NCBI GenBank assembly: GCA_937975855.1
Contig: CALJTT010000019.1
Coordinates: forward strand, 1 to 42,692
Direction of reading: 5' to 3'
From: Minisyncoccota bacterium
Lineage (GTDB): Bacteria; Patescibacteriota; Minisyncoccia; Phycocordibacterales; UBA918
DNA: 42,692 bases
The notes beneath the pieces were generated by a model. That model worked only from the letters and a program-made list of their open reading frames with translations, was not told where the DNA came from and ran no database searches. The position numbers were made by a program, and so were the translations under genes. This document shows, one piece after another, positions 1-10,700 of the stretch (positions are counted from its first letter, which is position 1; each line of letters starts with the position of its first letter).

Positions 1-673
1 TGCCGCCTGCGGCTGGGCGCGAGTCAGGCCAGCGACGTTTGTGAGGGCTTGATGCGGCAAAGCCGCGGTTCATGATTTTGGTGCTGCCGACAATTTTGCC
101 AGGAGTCAGTGGGTCCTCCAGGAAGATCTCGACAGCCTGACCTCCTTGGTGGGTGACGTAAATATCACCGCCGCCATTTATTAAAAACTGTTTTAGACCA
201 AACTGGTCTTTTAGTTGCTCAGTAAGTTTGTCGATGCACCAACCTTTGCCGTAACCGCCGATGTCGATGTTGCCATAGAGTAGCTCGATTTTCTCTTCGT
301 TGATCGACAGGTCGGTTAAGGGGTTACCGGGTTCGAGTCCGGCTGAGCCTTTGTCTATAAATGAATACGCGCCGTCGTAGCCGCGGGCTTCGAGGATGTG
401 TCCGACCATGACGTTGAACACACCACGAGTGTGGCGATATAGCTCGATGCTGTGTCTGAGCAGAGCGCGCGTTTCGGCGCTGGGTGAGGGAAGGATACGA
501 TCGCGGTTGAGTCGACTGAGTTCGCTGTCGGGCAGGAATCGGGAATAGCGTTGTTCAAAGTCAGATACGAACTGGCGGGCAAAATCGAAGATTTTGCCCG
601 CCGTCCGTTCATCAACTTCATCCCACACCTCCACCCACCAATGGGTACCAAGCGCAGGGAAGTCGAACTTCAT
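1..673 (-). CDS. apbE: ApbE-like FAD:protein FMN transferase (3' end runs off window)
   Basis: Minus-strand reading from ATG at 673 gives MKFDFPALGTHWWVEVWDEVDERTAGKIFDFARQF..., later GNIDIGGYGKGWCIDKL and INGGGDIYVTHQG, typical ApbE motifs. Absent from the ORF track because it is open at the window edge. Confidence 0.85.
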   Translation of the reverse strand, partial: MKFDFPALGTHWWVEVWDEVDERTAGKIFDFARQFVSDFEQRYSRFLPDSELSRLNRDRILPSPSAETRALLRHSIELYRHTRGVFNVMVGHILEARGYDGAYSFIDKGSAGLEPGNPLTDLSINEEKIELLYGNIDIGGYGKGWCIDKLTEQLKDQFGLKQFLINGGGDIYVTHQGGQAVEIFLEDPLTPGKIVGSTKIMNRGFAASSPHKRRWPDSRPAAGG

Positions 674-681
674 ACAAGTAA

Positions 682-1182
682 TTAAGACTGCATTTGTGTC
701 CTGATGTCAGCCACTGCGTCGTTGAAAGCGTCTGATGTCAGAGACGCTCCACCAACTCGCGATAGCTCAACCTCGTTGATGTTTTGTCCGATCACTGCTT
801 CTGCGTAGGCATTGTCGAATCCGATATGCGCTGGCGTGCCGGCCGGACCTCCGTCGTACATGACGTTGGCATCCGTGACGATGTTGTTTTCGATTGTTAG
901 AGAAACTTCAATGTCGTGGTTAGTGCGACGCGGTGTTAAATAGTCAGCCTCAGCTTTGTAAATCATGCCAGCTGCTATAGATTCCACGATGTCAGGATCA
1001 GGAATGGCAATTGTATCAACAGGAATTTCTGGTTCTGGGTAAACCTCTGGCGCTTCGACGGTAATTTCGCTTGGCGTTTCTGTAGGAGTGTCGACTACCG
1101 AGGGGGCTTCAACTGGAGTTCTAAATACGAAAAACAGAATCAAACCAACAACTGCTACTATCGCTGCAATAATATATGGCAT
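682..1182 (-). CDS. Membrane-anchored FMN-binding-domain-like protein (possible flavinylation substrate of ApbE)
   Basis: N-terminal TM helix, Pro/Glu-rich linker, then YKAEADYLTPRRTNHDIEVSLTIENNIVTDANVMYDG...GGASLTSDAF; the last motif resembles the NqrC/RnfG SGAT-type flavinylation site. Next to apbE. Confidence 0.65.
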   Translation of the reverse strand: MPYIIAAIVAVVGLILFFVFRTPVEAPSVVDTPTETPSEITVEAPEVYPEPEIPVDTIAIPDPDIVESIAAGMIYKAEADYLTPRRTNHDIEVSLTIENNIVTDANVMYDGGPAGTPAHIGFDNAYAEAVIGQNINEVELSRVGGASLTSDAFNDAVADIRTQMQS

Positions 1183-1235
1183 ACAATGTTATTACTTTTA
1201 ACTAAAATCTAAGTGTTTTTATTGTACTACAGATC

Positions 1236-2816
1236 ATGCTCCGCGCACTAGAAAATCAATTTACGAAGTTGCTGCACATCCCCGAAAAAATCGTCGATGG
1301 CATGGGAATGTATCGAGTAGTCTCATTGACACTGATTGTTTTGGTGTTGATAGGTTTTGGGTCAGCGCTGGCTGGCTTACTGGTCTACAGTCCACAAGCT
1401 CAATTAACTTCGCTGTTGATTGTGCTGGCGATCGGACTGGGGCTCAACGCACTACTGGCAGCGATCTGGCGCGTGTCTCCAAACCACGAGTCTGCTTTGA
1501 TTACAGCCCTGATCGTTTTCTTTCTCTGTTCACCCAATGCAGATATCGTCGCTAACTGGGTACTAGCTTCTGCTATTTCTTTAGCCATCATTTCCAAGTA
1601 CCTAATTGTTTATCGCAAACAACACATTCTGAACCCGGCCGCGCTTGGGGCCGTGCTGGTGGCATTGATCGTCACTATTTGGAACATCTCTACCGGCAGC
1701 ACACACAACACTGACTTGTTTGGTTGGTGGGTAGGGAATCCGATACTGTTTTGGCCTGTACTTATTTTTGGAACGCTTATTGTTTTTAAAGTTCGCAAGT
1801 GGACTCCGGTTCTGTGGTTTGTTGGAGTAGGTTTGGCCGTGTTCTTGCTTGAATCTATTCGCTTTGAACAACCTCTACTTGAGTCAGTTGAAATGTACTT
1901 TTTCTCTTTCCCAACATTGTTCCTCGCTTTTGTGATGTTGACCGAGCCTTTCACCATGCCGCCAACCAAAACTACTCAGGCAATGTATGGAGGGTTGGTT
2001 GGAGTACTGTCCAGCACAGCTATTTTCGCGCCATATATCGCGATGACACCGGAACTCGCGTTGGTTGCAGGAAACTGTTTTGCTTATGGATTTCGGTCGC
2101 GACAAAAGCTCATCCTTCCCTTGATTGAAAAGCGAGAGATTGCGACTGGTGTCTGGGAATTTGTTTTCAAGAAGCCAGACTCGTTTACATTCAAGCCAGG
2201 TCAATATTTGGAATGGATGTTGCCGCACAGACCAACCGATAGTCGAGGGTTACGACGCTATTTCACAATCGCTTCTAGCCCGACTGAGTCAGTAATTCGA
2301 ATGGCGTGCAAAATTTTGCCCGATGGAGGAAGTGCGTATAAAAAGAATCTAAAACAATTGGATGAAGGTGAGTTGGTGGTAGCGAGTCAACTTGCTGGCG
2401 ACTTTTTACTGCCAGCTGACGCGGACACTAAACTGGGTATGATCGCCGGTGGGATCGGCGTCACGCCCTTCTCCAGTCATCTGCGATGGATGCAAGACAG
2501 CGGCAAGAAATACGACACTGCTCTTTATTACTGCTGTAACACTATGGCTGACCGTGCCTTCCTGAGTGATTTTAAAGCGATGGATCTGCCACTGCAGATT
2601 GTGCCAGTGCTAGCCAAAGAAGAATCGGCTGATAAAGTTATTGAACACGGGTTTGTGAATGTCGAGATGCTCGATCGGCGGACACCAGACTGGCGTGAAC
2701 GCACTTGGTATTTGTCTGGGCCACCTGGCATGGTGAACGCTTATTACAAACTAATGCGCGACCAAGGTATTCCTAAGAAACAAATAAAGAAGGACTTCTT
2801 CCCAGGGCTTGCTTAA
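1236..2816 (+). CDS. NqrB/RnfD-like membrane domain fused to C-terminal ferredoxin-reductase-type FAD/NAD(P)-binding domain
   Basis: 526 aa; multiple N-terminal TM helices (LNPAALGAVLVALIV, MLTEPFTMPPTKTTQAMYGGLVG) and FNR motifs (FKPGQYLEWMLPH, RRYFTIASSP, IAGGIGVTPFSSHLRWM, WYLSGPPGMVNAYYKLM). Confidence 0.85.
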   Translation: MLRALENQFTKLLHIPEKIVDGMGMYRVVSLTLIVLVLIGFGSALAGLLVYSPQAQLTSLLIVLAIGLGLNALLAAIWRVSPNHESALITALIVFFLCSPNADIVANWVLASAISLAIISKYLIVYRKQHILNPAALGAVLVALIVTIWNISTGSTHNTDLFGWWVGNPILFWPVLIFGTLIVFKVRKWTPVLWFVGVGLAVFLLESIRFEQPLLESVEMYFFSFPTLFLAFVMLTEPFTMPPTKTTQAMYGGLVGVLSSTAIFAPYIAMTPELALVAGNCFAYGFRSRQKLILPLIEKREIATGVWEFVFKKPDSFTFKPGQYLEWMLPHRPTDSRGLRRYFTIASSPTESVIRMACKILPDGGSAYKKNLKQLDEGELVVASQLAGDFLLPADADTKLGMIAGGIGVTPFSSHLRWMQDSGKKYDTALYYCCNTMADRAFLSDFKAMDLPLQIVPVLAKEESADKVIEHGFVNVEMLDRRTPDWRERTWYLSGPPGMVNAYYKLMRDQGIPKKQIKKDFFPGLA

Positions 2817-3485
2817 TCACCAGTTAATTTCTTTGTGCCCATTCAGCTTTAAGTAGTTGTTGCACAGGGAGAAATGTTTACAACCCAAGAACCCTCGATG
2901 GGCGGACAGTGGGGATGGGTGTGTCGCGTTTAATACGAGATGTTTTGAGTCGTCGATAAGGTCGGATTTCTTTCGTGCGTAGGCTCCCCAAAGCAAGAAC
3001 ACTACATGCTCATGCTCGTCTGATATTTTTTTAATAACAGAGTCAGTGAATGTTTCCCATCCGCGCCCCTGATGGCTGCCAGACTGCTTGTGAGCGACTG
3101 TGAGGGTGGAGTTCAGCAATAACACACCTTGCTTGGCCCATGCTGTAAGATCGCCGTTGGTGGCAGGCGCTGCGCCGATGTCGCTTTGGATTTCTTTGTA
3201 TATATTACGCAGGGAAGGGGGAATGCGTACGCCGTCTGGCACTGAGAACGACAGTCCCATGGCCTGTCCATGGCCGTGGTACGGGTCTTGTCCGAGAATC
3301 ACCACTCGAACTTCCTCAAAAGGACAAAGTTTAAAAGCATCAAACACAAGCGCAGCTGGTGGATATATCGGTGGATCTTCAACTAGGTAGTCTGCCTGAA
3401 CCTCGACAGAAAATTGTTTGAAGTAGTCTTTGACCAGCTCTTCCCTTAAGACAGTTTTCCACGATTCGGGTATTTCCGGCAACAT
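2817..3485 (-). CDS. ung: Uracil-DNA glycosylase
   Basis: VVILGQDPYHGHGQAMGLSFSV, GVLLLNSTLTV, VLNATHPSPLSAHRGFLGCKHF motifs; start chosen at MLPEIPESW rather than the longer ORF start at 3701. Confidence 0.95.
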   Translation of the reverse strand: MLPEIPESWKTVLREELVKDYFKQFSVEVQADYLVEDPPIYPPAALVFDAFKLCPFEEVRVVILGQDPYHGHGQAMGLSFSVPDGVRIPPSLRNIYKEIQSDIGAAPATNGDLTAWAKQGVLLLNSTLTVAHKQSGSHQGRGWETFTDSVIKKISDEHEHVVFLLWGAYARKKSDLIDDSKHLVLNATHPSPLSAHRGFLGCKHFSLCNNYLKLNGHKEINW

Positions 3486-3515
3486 TAGGTCGATTATACC
3501 GGTAGACTGTTTACT

Positions 3516-3755
3516 ATGAAAGGTAATGCAAATGCAGTGCGAGAAGCGCGGTGGCGTAGTGTGGCGAAAGCGCTTACTTGGCGGGTGATCGCTACTAGCA
3601 CAACAATGGGGCTTGCTTATATTGCAACTCGCGATCTGAAAATAGTCGGTGCAATTGGTGCCGCTGATGTGGTGATCAAATTGTTCTTTTACTACGTACA
3701 CGAAAGAGCCTGGGGTAGATTTCAGGCTGGTCGCAATATTAACTTCAAGGAGTAG
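3516..3755 (+). CDS. DUF2061-like small membrane protein
   Basis: RSVAKALTWRVIATSTTMGLAYIATRDLKIVGAIGAADVVIKLFFYYVHERAW fits the DUF2061 pattern. Confidence 0.75.
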   Translation: MKGNANAVREARWRSVAKALTWRVIATSTTMGLAYIATRDLKIVGAIGAADVVIKLFFYYVHERAWGRFQAGRNINFKE

Positions 3756-3764
3756 CTTTTGTTG

Positions 3765-4157
3765 TTATTTTGCGTGAGCCTCTATTTCTGAGATCAGACT
3801 GTCGAGACTTGTAGTGGCTTTGACCAGGTAATGTTCAGTACCAAGACTTTTTAACTTGTCTGCATTCACGTCCTTTACCTTGTTTGTAAAGATGAAAACG
3901 GGTGTGTCCTTAGTTGTTTCGTTAGTGCGCAGTTCCTTCAGAACATCCTCACCACTTTTACCAGGGAGCATGAGATCAAGGATTATCAGGCCGGGGTCGT
4001 GTTTCAAAGCTTGTTCGACTGCGGTGTCGCCAGTGGTGGCGATCTGCGGGGTAAAGTTGTGTTCAGTCAGTTTCATACAAATGAGCTCGAGGATCATTTG
4101 ATTGTCTTCGACAACGAGGACGATCTTGTTGCTGCCTGTTTGAGATTCGGATTCCAT
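3765..4157 (-). CDS. Single-domain response regulator receiver
   Basis: VLVVEDNQMILELI, LIILDLMLPGKSGEDVL, PVFIFTNKVKD; no output domain. Confidence 0.92.
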   Translation of the reverse strand: MESESQTGSNKIVLVVEDNQMILELICMKLTEHNFTPQIATTGDTAVEQALKHDPGLIILDLMLPGKSGEDVLKELRTNETTKDTPVFIFTNKVKDVNADKLKSLGTEHYLVKATTSLDSLISEIEAHAK

Positions 4158-4163
4158 ATAGAT

Positions 4164-4577
4164 TTATCTTTGTTGTGCAAGCGTCTCAATTTCGCCCACA
4201 AGTAAATTGAGGTCGGTCTTGGCCTTAACTAAATACTTTGAAGCCCCTAGTGCTAGTAATTTTTCCTCGTTCTCTTCACGATTTTTATTAGTAAAAATTA
4301 TAACGGGAATGTTCTTTAGCGCTTCACTTTTTTTAAGTTCGCTTAGAATTTCTTCGCCACTCTTGCCTGGAAGCATCAAATCCAAAACAATAACGTTTGG
4401 ATCGAACTCCATTATTTTTGGTATAGCCTGGTCGCCGTTTAGTGCGACTTCTGCGTTAATCTTATTATCCTTAAGTTTCATGCTGATCATTTCAATAATC
4501 AGCGCATCATCCTCTACTACAAGAACGGTTCGGATCCTTTTCTCAGGATCGTACGTGTCGTTTAAATTGTTTTCCAT
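4164..4577 (-). CDS. Single-domain response regulator receiver (paralog of neighbour)
   Basis: VLVVEDDALIIEMISMKL, VIVLDLMLPGKSGEEIL, PVIIFTNKNRE. Confidence 0.92.
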   Translation of the reverse strand: MENNLNDTYDPEKRIRTVLVVEDDALIIEMISMKLKDNKINAEVALNGDQAIPKIMEFDPNVIVLDLMLPGKSGEEILSELKKSEALKNIPVIIFTNKNREENEEKLLALGASKYLVKAKTDLNLLVGEIETLAQQR

Positions 4578-4594
4578 AACAATAAAATATTAGC

Positions 4595-5404
4595 TTAGCA
4601 CGGAAGACTGATCGTAAAAATTGATCCAGTGGGTTCGTTGGGCTTGTAAGAAACCGTACCGCCGTGCGCCTCGATGATTTTGCGGCCGACATACAATCCT
4701 AGGCCAGTACCGTCTGGGTCGACTTGCTCGGCGTTCTCTAAGCGGCTAAATTTTTGGAACATCCTGCCTTGGTCCTCAGCCGGGATGCCGATACCATAGT
4801 CACTCACGTTAATGTTGGCCTGTGCGTCGTCGTATGAAGTGCTGACAATTATGGACGAGCTCTCACCACTGTATTTGATCGCGTTGTCGACCAGGTTATC
4901 GACAACTTGTTTGAGTCGTAGTGAGTCGAATTTTACCGCCTTGGGCGTGTGAGAAAAATTCCGTTCGATAGAAACTTGCTGTTGTTCTTGGATGTGCTCG
5001 TGTTCTTGGATGATGTCTTCGCAAAGCTTCTCGATGTTTCCATTGGCGATGTCCAGAGTGATGGTTCCAAAGTCCATGCGGTTTAATTCAAGTAGCTCCT
5101 CAACAAGTTGAAAAATTCTCTCGACGCTGATTTCAGCGCGACTGACTAAACCTTGTTGTTTTTCGGTTAGGTTGTCCTGATCTTCTTTTAGGTAAGTAAG
5201 CGCCCAACGTGCCGCTGTTATCGGTGTGCGCAGTTGATGGGCAGCGATAGAGACGAATTCGGTCTTTTCATTGTCGAGCGATTTTAGGTCTTCATATGCT
5301 TTTCGCAGCGCAACATCGCGCTTGACGAGCATTTTTGAAGTTTTCTCGAGACTTACAATACTTTTCTCGAGAGTTTCTACGTTAGCGTTTTTGAATAGTC
5401 TCAT
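4595..5404 (-). CDS. Soluble histidine kinase (HisKA + HATPase), no evident TM sensor
   Basis: H-box FVSIAAHQLRTPITAARWALTYL; N-box VVDNLVDNAIKYSG; YGIGIPAEDQGRMFQKFSR; GTGLGLYVGRKIIEAHGG. Confidence 0.92.
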   Translation of the reverse strand: MRLFKNANVETLEKSIVSLEKTSKMLVKRDVALRKAYEDLKSLDNEKTEFVSIAAHQLRTPITAARWALTYLKEDQDNLTEKQQGLVSRAEISVERIFQLVEELLELNRMDFGTITLDIANGNIEKLCEDIIQEHEHIQEQQQVSIERNFSHTPKAVKFDSLRLKQVVDNLVDNAIKYSGESSSIIVSTSYDDAQANINVSDYGIGIPAEDQGRMFQKFSRLENAEQVDPDGTGLGLYVGRKIIEAHGGTVSYKPNEPTGSIFTISLPC

Positions 5405-6606
5405 GTGGTTTCGCTAAATAGAACTGTTACGACAGTTTCGTTGTGAGTGGCAGGGTCGCAGGTTTTTATGTCAACGGCTTTGTCGCGAACTGGTGCTTGT
5501 TCTGCGTAGGTGTAGAATCCGGCCATTGGAGTTTCAGAGCCAACGGCCCTTTGGATTGCTTCAATTTCTAGTTTAGATTCTTCCCGGGTTGCGTACAGTG
5601 TGTCCCTGATGTGACAACTGTAGATGAGTGCTCCGTTTGGTGTGGTGCCTAGTTGCTCAACTGCGTCAGCAGCAGCTACAGCAGCAGCTTCTACAGCTTC
5701 TTCTTTACTGCCGATCATAAGTTGGATAGAAGACCCTTCAGGCACCTCGCCGCCAAAAGTGATCGAACCTTCTGCGTCAACATAAAACGGTGCCCGCAAA
5801 AGCATAGTATTCGAATCTGGGGTCACGATACCGACAGGATAGGAGAGGGCAACTTTTGCCAACGTGACCTCCTTCAACTGTTCCGCTACCTCTTCTCCCA
5901 AGAACTCTTCGTAGAGTGAGATTGCTGGTTTGTCGTCGATAGTGTGCACGACTTGTCCCTCTGCCTTGGTGACAGTGCGGATTCCACTGATCGGATTCCA
6001 GCCGTGTCGCACTCCAACCGACACTGAAATTGGCCCAGAGAACGCCAGCGCCGCAACAGCATTGCTGTGAGTTTCGCCGTTGTAATACTGATAGGTTTGT
6101 TTGTAGTTACCGTCGTCTCCAGCTGAACCGCCGGTTAGAACTGCGTCTGGCAGAGCTGCAGACAAACCTTTCAAGATGCCGTTAGGATTTACCTTTAATC
6201 CGTCAGCGTGTATCGTACAATACTCAATTTTTTTGTCCGTCTGGCCACTTAGCAGATTCCCCAACTCCGTTCCTTTAGCTTCTTCATTGCCTGAAACATC
6301 AGTCACTAATGCAGAATGGCAACCTATCGTGTCAGATGAGAAAACCATCACTGTTACTGAAGGGGCTACACTAGGACCACTCTTACTGATTTCGCCCGCT
6401 GTAGACGCACCCACAAAAGGAATATCCGCTCCCAGTTTTCCTTGTAGTGTGCTGGCCACCTCTGTTTGATCGAAAGTGGACGACGAGAACATGATGGCTC
6501 CGATTATTGGCCTATCACCAATTGTATTTTCAATATCTACCCAAGCGTTTAAAACAGCTTCAGACCCACTCGATCCACTAGCTGCAGCAGTTGCAATTTT
6601 GAACAT
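5401..6606 (-). CDS. FIST domain (FIST_N/FIST_C) sensory protein
   Basis: 401 aa: VPFVGASTAGEIS-like motif, TGGSAGDDGNYKQTYQYYNGE, SVGVRHGWNPISG, ALIYSCHIRDTLYATREESKLEIEAIQRAVGSETPMAGFYTYAEQAP; 4-nt overlap with the kinase start. Confidence 0.85.
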   Translation of the reverse strand: MFKIATAAASGSSGSEAVLNAWVDIENTIGDRPIIGAIMFSSSTFDQTEVASTLQGKLGADIPFVGASTAGEISKSGPSVAPSVTVMVFSSDTIGCHSALVTDVSGNEEAKGTELGNLLSGQTDKKIEYCTIHADGLKVNPNGILKGLSAALPDAVLTGGSAGDDGNYKQTYQYYNGETHSNAVAALAFSGPISVSVGVRHGWNPISGIRTVTKAEGQVVHTIDDKPAISLYEEFLGEEVAEQLKEVTLAKVALSYPVGIVTPDSNTMLLRAPFYVDAEGSITFGGEVPEGSSIQLMIGSKEEAVEAAAVAAADAVEQLGTTPNGALIYSCHIRDTLYATREESKLEIEAIQRAVGSETPMAGFYTYAEQAPVRDKAVDIKTCDPATHNETVVTVLFSETT

Positions 6607-6653
6607 ATAGTTGATTACAAATATTTGTACTTATGTATGTAAAATGTATCACG

Positions 6654-7517
6654 CTACTTTTGACACCCGGGGCAGTAGTGTGTACCGCGACCGGCGCAGC
6701 GAGTTTTTTCTATCGTCGATTCACAGCGGCTGCAAAGCTTTCCTTGTTGTCCAAAGACTTGGAGCTTGTCGCGGAAGTTGCCTGTTTCTCCGCCGGTGTC
6801 TTTAAAGTGTTGAAAGGTTGTACCGCCGACTTTGATGGATTCTTTCATGACGTCGCCGGCCGCCTGACACAAAACCATCGCTTCTGCTCTAGTGACCTTG
6901 CTAGCAATTCGCATTGGCTTGACCTTGGCACGCCACAGCGCCTCGTCGACGTAGATGTTCCCAAGGCCGGCGACAAATTTTTGATCTAGTAGGGCGGCTT
7001 TGATAGGAGTATTTCGTTTGTGTAATTTTTTATAGAACCAATCGCAATCAAAGTTTTTGGCTATCGGCTCTGGCCCGAATCTGGATTTTGCCGCCGCAAC
7101 TCCTGCAGCGTTGGTAAGTTTCAGATATCCAAAAAGCCGCATGTCGTTGAAGTAGAGAGAGGTGCCGTTTTCAAAATAAAATGCCACACGGCTGTGGCGT
7201 TGAGGGAATTCCTCTGATGAGATTGTCGGTACTTCATGCCCGCCAGCCATGATTTCATTTTTGTCGATGAAAAAAAATTGACCGGTCATTTTTAGATGCC
7301 CTAACATAAATAAGTTATCTGTTTCAGAAAATTCAAAAATCATCAACTTGCCAATGCGGTCGATGTCGTGAATTTTTTTGCCAACCAAAATATCTTCGAA
7401 GTCTTCATTATGATCGACGCTTTTCGCATGGAAAACTTCCACTCCCGTGATTTTTTGATCAACGATTTTATTTTTGAGTTGGAGGCGGACGGTTTCCACT
7501 TCAGGTAATTCGGGCAT
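6654..7517 (-). CDS. mutM: Formamidopyrimidine-DNA glycosylase
   Basis: Starts MPELPEVETVRLQL (catalytic Pro2/Glu3); ends with zinc finger CSRCESTIEKTRCAGRGTHYCPGC. Start moved from 7652 to 7517. Confidence 0.95.
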   Translation of the reverse strand: MPELPEVETVRLQLKNKIVDQKITGVEVFHAKSVDHNEDFEDILVGKKIHDIDRIGKLMIFEFSETDNLFMLGHLKMTGQFFFIDKNEIMAGGHEVPTISSEEFPQRHSRVAFYFENGTSLYFNDMRLFGYLKLTNAAGVAAAKSRFGPEPIAKNFDCDWFYKKLHKRNTPIKAALLDQKFVAGLGNIYVDEALWRAKVKPMRIASKVTRAEAMVLCQAAGDVMKESIKVGGTTFQHFKDTGGETGNFRDKLQVFGQQGKLCSRCESTIEKTRCAGRGTHYCPGCQK

Positions 7518-7742
7518 AAGAATTGTGGTTAAAGGGTGGATAAGTAGGTTATAAGTCTGGGATAACCCTGGGGATTTTTGTGGATAGGATGAGGACAACT
7601 CTCGACCTATATATGTGGATAGTCGACTTGACTTGAACGGTCCCTGGCTCACTTGACAGATTGTACCTCGCTGAAAAGAAGTGTCAAAAAACGTTGTTTT
7701 ATAAGGGTTTTATCGCGTTTTGTTTTATAATAGTAAGTACCA

Positions 7743-10700
7743 ATGCGATTGTTGATGGGAACAACCTCGCAGCGGAAGCTGCGTTCATACTGCTCATTTT
7801 GGCTAGTCCTAACGATCTTGATGATCGATTGTTTTGCTCTGTTAGAGCACGGAATTTGGCGCGCTTCTGAGACGCAAGCCGCGACTGGCGACTTCTCGGT
7901 TTTCCGCGAAGCTACCGGAACCGAGGTAATTGCTGGCGCAGGAAACGACGTGACCTGGGACACAACGGTCAGTGCAAACGCCAACATTGCACTGCAGGTA
8001 AACACGTCGGACATTGACCTGGCTGATGGTGGGAAATACTTAGTTTTATATAACGCATGGACGGAACAAGGGGGTGAGGGTGGTGCAAATCGACGATCGC
8101 TAAATTCTTATTTGACTGTGAACGGAACGGCTTCTGCCTATGGCTGGGGAGCGGGATATTTCCGAGACTCAGAAAGCGACCTGACCGCGTACAACTCGGG
8201 CGCTGCGATTCTTGATGTCACTGCTGGCGACGACGTCGCCGTTGTGCTCGACCGGACAGATTCTAACGCTGGTGGAGGTACTGCAATTCGCCCTGGGACA
8301 AACGGCGTCAGTATTCTTAAACTCGACGACACGCTGGACTATTTGCGAGTTAATCAGAGTACCAACAGTGCGGACATCAGTGGTAACACCGCTTTTACAG
8401 CGACCACGTTTGACACAGCTGACGAAGTTGATACCGATTCCTTTGGATTTACCGCTGGCGGTTCGGCGGTTACTCTTAAGGGCGCAATCGACCAGATGTT
8501 CATAGTGACGTTTAATGTCCGGCTAGATTCTGGTTCAACCAATCGTCAAAATTACGAGGCGCGCCTGCTACTTGGCGGCGGGGAGGTTGATGGTACTCGC
8601 ACCACAACCTACTGGGCTGGTAGTAACGGCACGCAAAGTGGCACTTTGCAGTACGTAGGAATTGTTAAAAAGACATCTGCGTCAGACCAGACTCTGACAC
8701 TAGACGTGCGTCGGGAAAGCAGCACCAGCGGCACGACGAACATTGTTGGGGGAGAGACAGCTATGGCTTTGGTCGCTATCCCAGAAACAGCCGAAGTTTT
8801 GTCGGTGACAAACAACGGCACTCAGGCACTTACTTCGGCTCAAAGTGCATTCAACTGGAATCAACAAATTGCTACAGCGCCGACATATTTTACTCATGAC
8901 ACCGTAACGAATAATAATCAGGTGTCTGTTGCACAAGATGGCGACTATCTGTTTTTTGGTAGTACATACACCAGCCGCACCAGTGGAAAGGGGCGTGATG
9001 TACCTCGGATTGAATGGGTGCTTGATAGCACTGTTCAATCGTACGGTGGCCACGGCGCCTATAACCGCGGTAGCCAAGGTGGTACAGCCTACACCGCTGG
9101 TGGAGCTAGTGCGCTGTTGTTTCCGGGTATGACCACGGGCGAAGTGGTCGAGTTGTATCATTCAGACGAAACTACCGGTACACCCGACGCGTCTTTTGCG
9201 GCAAACCGGGTCGCTTTGCAAGGGGTGGAAGTCAGTACACTGGTACCACCGGTGGTTACGGTTGATGTAAACGTGTCGATGAATGGTGCACAGATAGCAA
9301 CGACCGCCCCAGCAATGGCGGATTTGGTAGTCAGCGAGCAGTTGGCGATTGTCGAAAATTCCCTGGCCCGCAACGTGACGAGTGTTCGATTTACAGAGGC
9401 GGGAACAGTGGACGCGACTACTGGTCTAGATAACATCAGATTGTTTTACGAACTGGATACCACGTTTCCATACGACTGTTTAAGCGAATCATACTCTGGG
9501 GCTGAGGCTCAATTTGGTGCTTCCAGCACGTTTAGCGGCGCCAATGGAACGGTTGTGTTTTCTGATAGTGTATCTATTTCTCCGACACAGGCGTTTTGTG
9601 GTTATGTCGTAGCGGATGTGACCGACAGCGCCATTGACTCTGAAACTATCGACTTGTACATGGCTGACCCTAGTCTGGATGTTGTATTGACCGGGTCGCC
9701 TTCGATCGATCCTGTTATACCAATCGGCACAACGTTGACGACTGTTGTCGACACAGAATTAACGCAGACGCACTATCACTGGCGTAACGACGACGGTAAT
9801 GAAGCCGCAGCGACCTCTGCTAGTGGCGGGGCTGAGGACACTGCCGTCAACGACCTGTCTGTTGGTTTGACTAGAAGACTTCGTGTTGCAATCACTGCGC
9901 CTGGCTCTGGCTTTGGGGTAGAACAGTTCCGTCTTGAATATAGCGAAAAGGTTAACTCCTGTGCAGATGTTTCAGCCTGGACTGACGTGGGTGACGTTGG
10001 TGGAGCTTGGGACATGTCGGACTCGACTTTCTTGGCTGAAGGGGCAAATACCACCAACGTGTCGGTGGCGATCGGTGGTGTGTCTGACAGCGCGTTGACT
10101 TTCCTTAGTACAAACGGAGGTGTGCGTGATGCATCGTCTGAGACCGACCCGCTAAACGTAAGTGCCGGAGATTTGGTCGAGCTAGAATACTCTGTCGAAC
10201 CGACTGCTTCGGCTGTGGGTGGGGTGGGATATTGTTTTCGGGTGACTGACGCGGGCGCTGCTTTGCGACAATATGACGTTTACCCCGAAGCTGCTTTACT
10301 GGCCGGTATTGTTGTCGATGGAGTAGGCAATTTTGCAGCGACTGCTGTCTCCGGTACGGACGATGCATACATCGGTGGTTCGTTTTCAGCGGTAAACAAC
10401 AGCGGTAGCTTCACTGTCACGGAGGTCATAGTGACCGAGACAGGCACAGTTGACGCGGCGGCTTACCTTGGCAACCCGCGATTGTTTTACGAAAGCGACA
10501 CCTCTGCACCGCTGGATTGTGCTAGTGAGTCTTACAGTGGAACCGAAAGTCAGGCTGCCGGTAGTGCCTTCCTGGACGCTAACGGCACGACAACCTTCAC
10601 CCTCAGTTCGCCGATTTCGGTAACCGAGGCATTTTGTGCGTACGTTGTGGTGGATATATCTAGCACAACACCAGACGGAGAAACTGTAGCATTTGAGATT

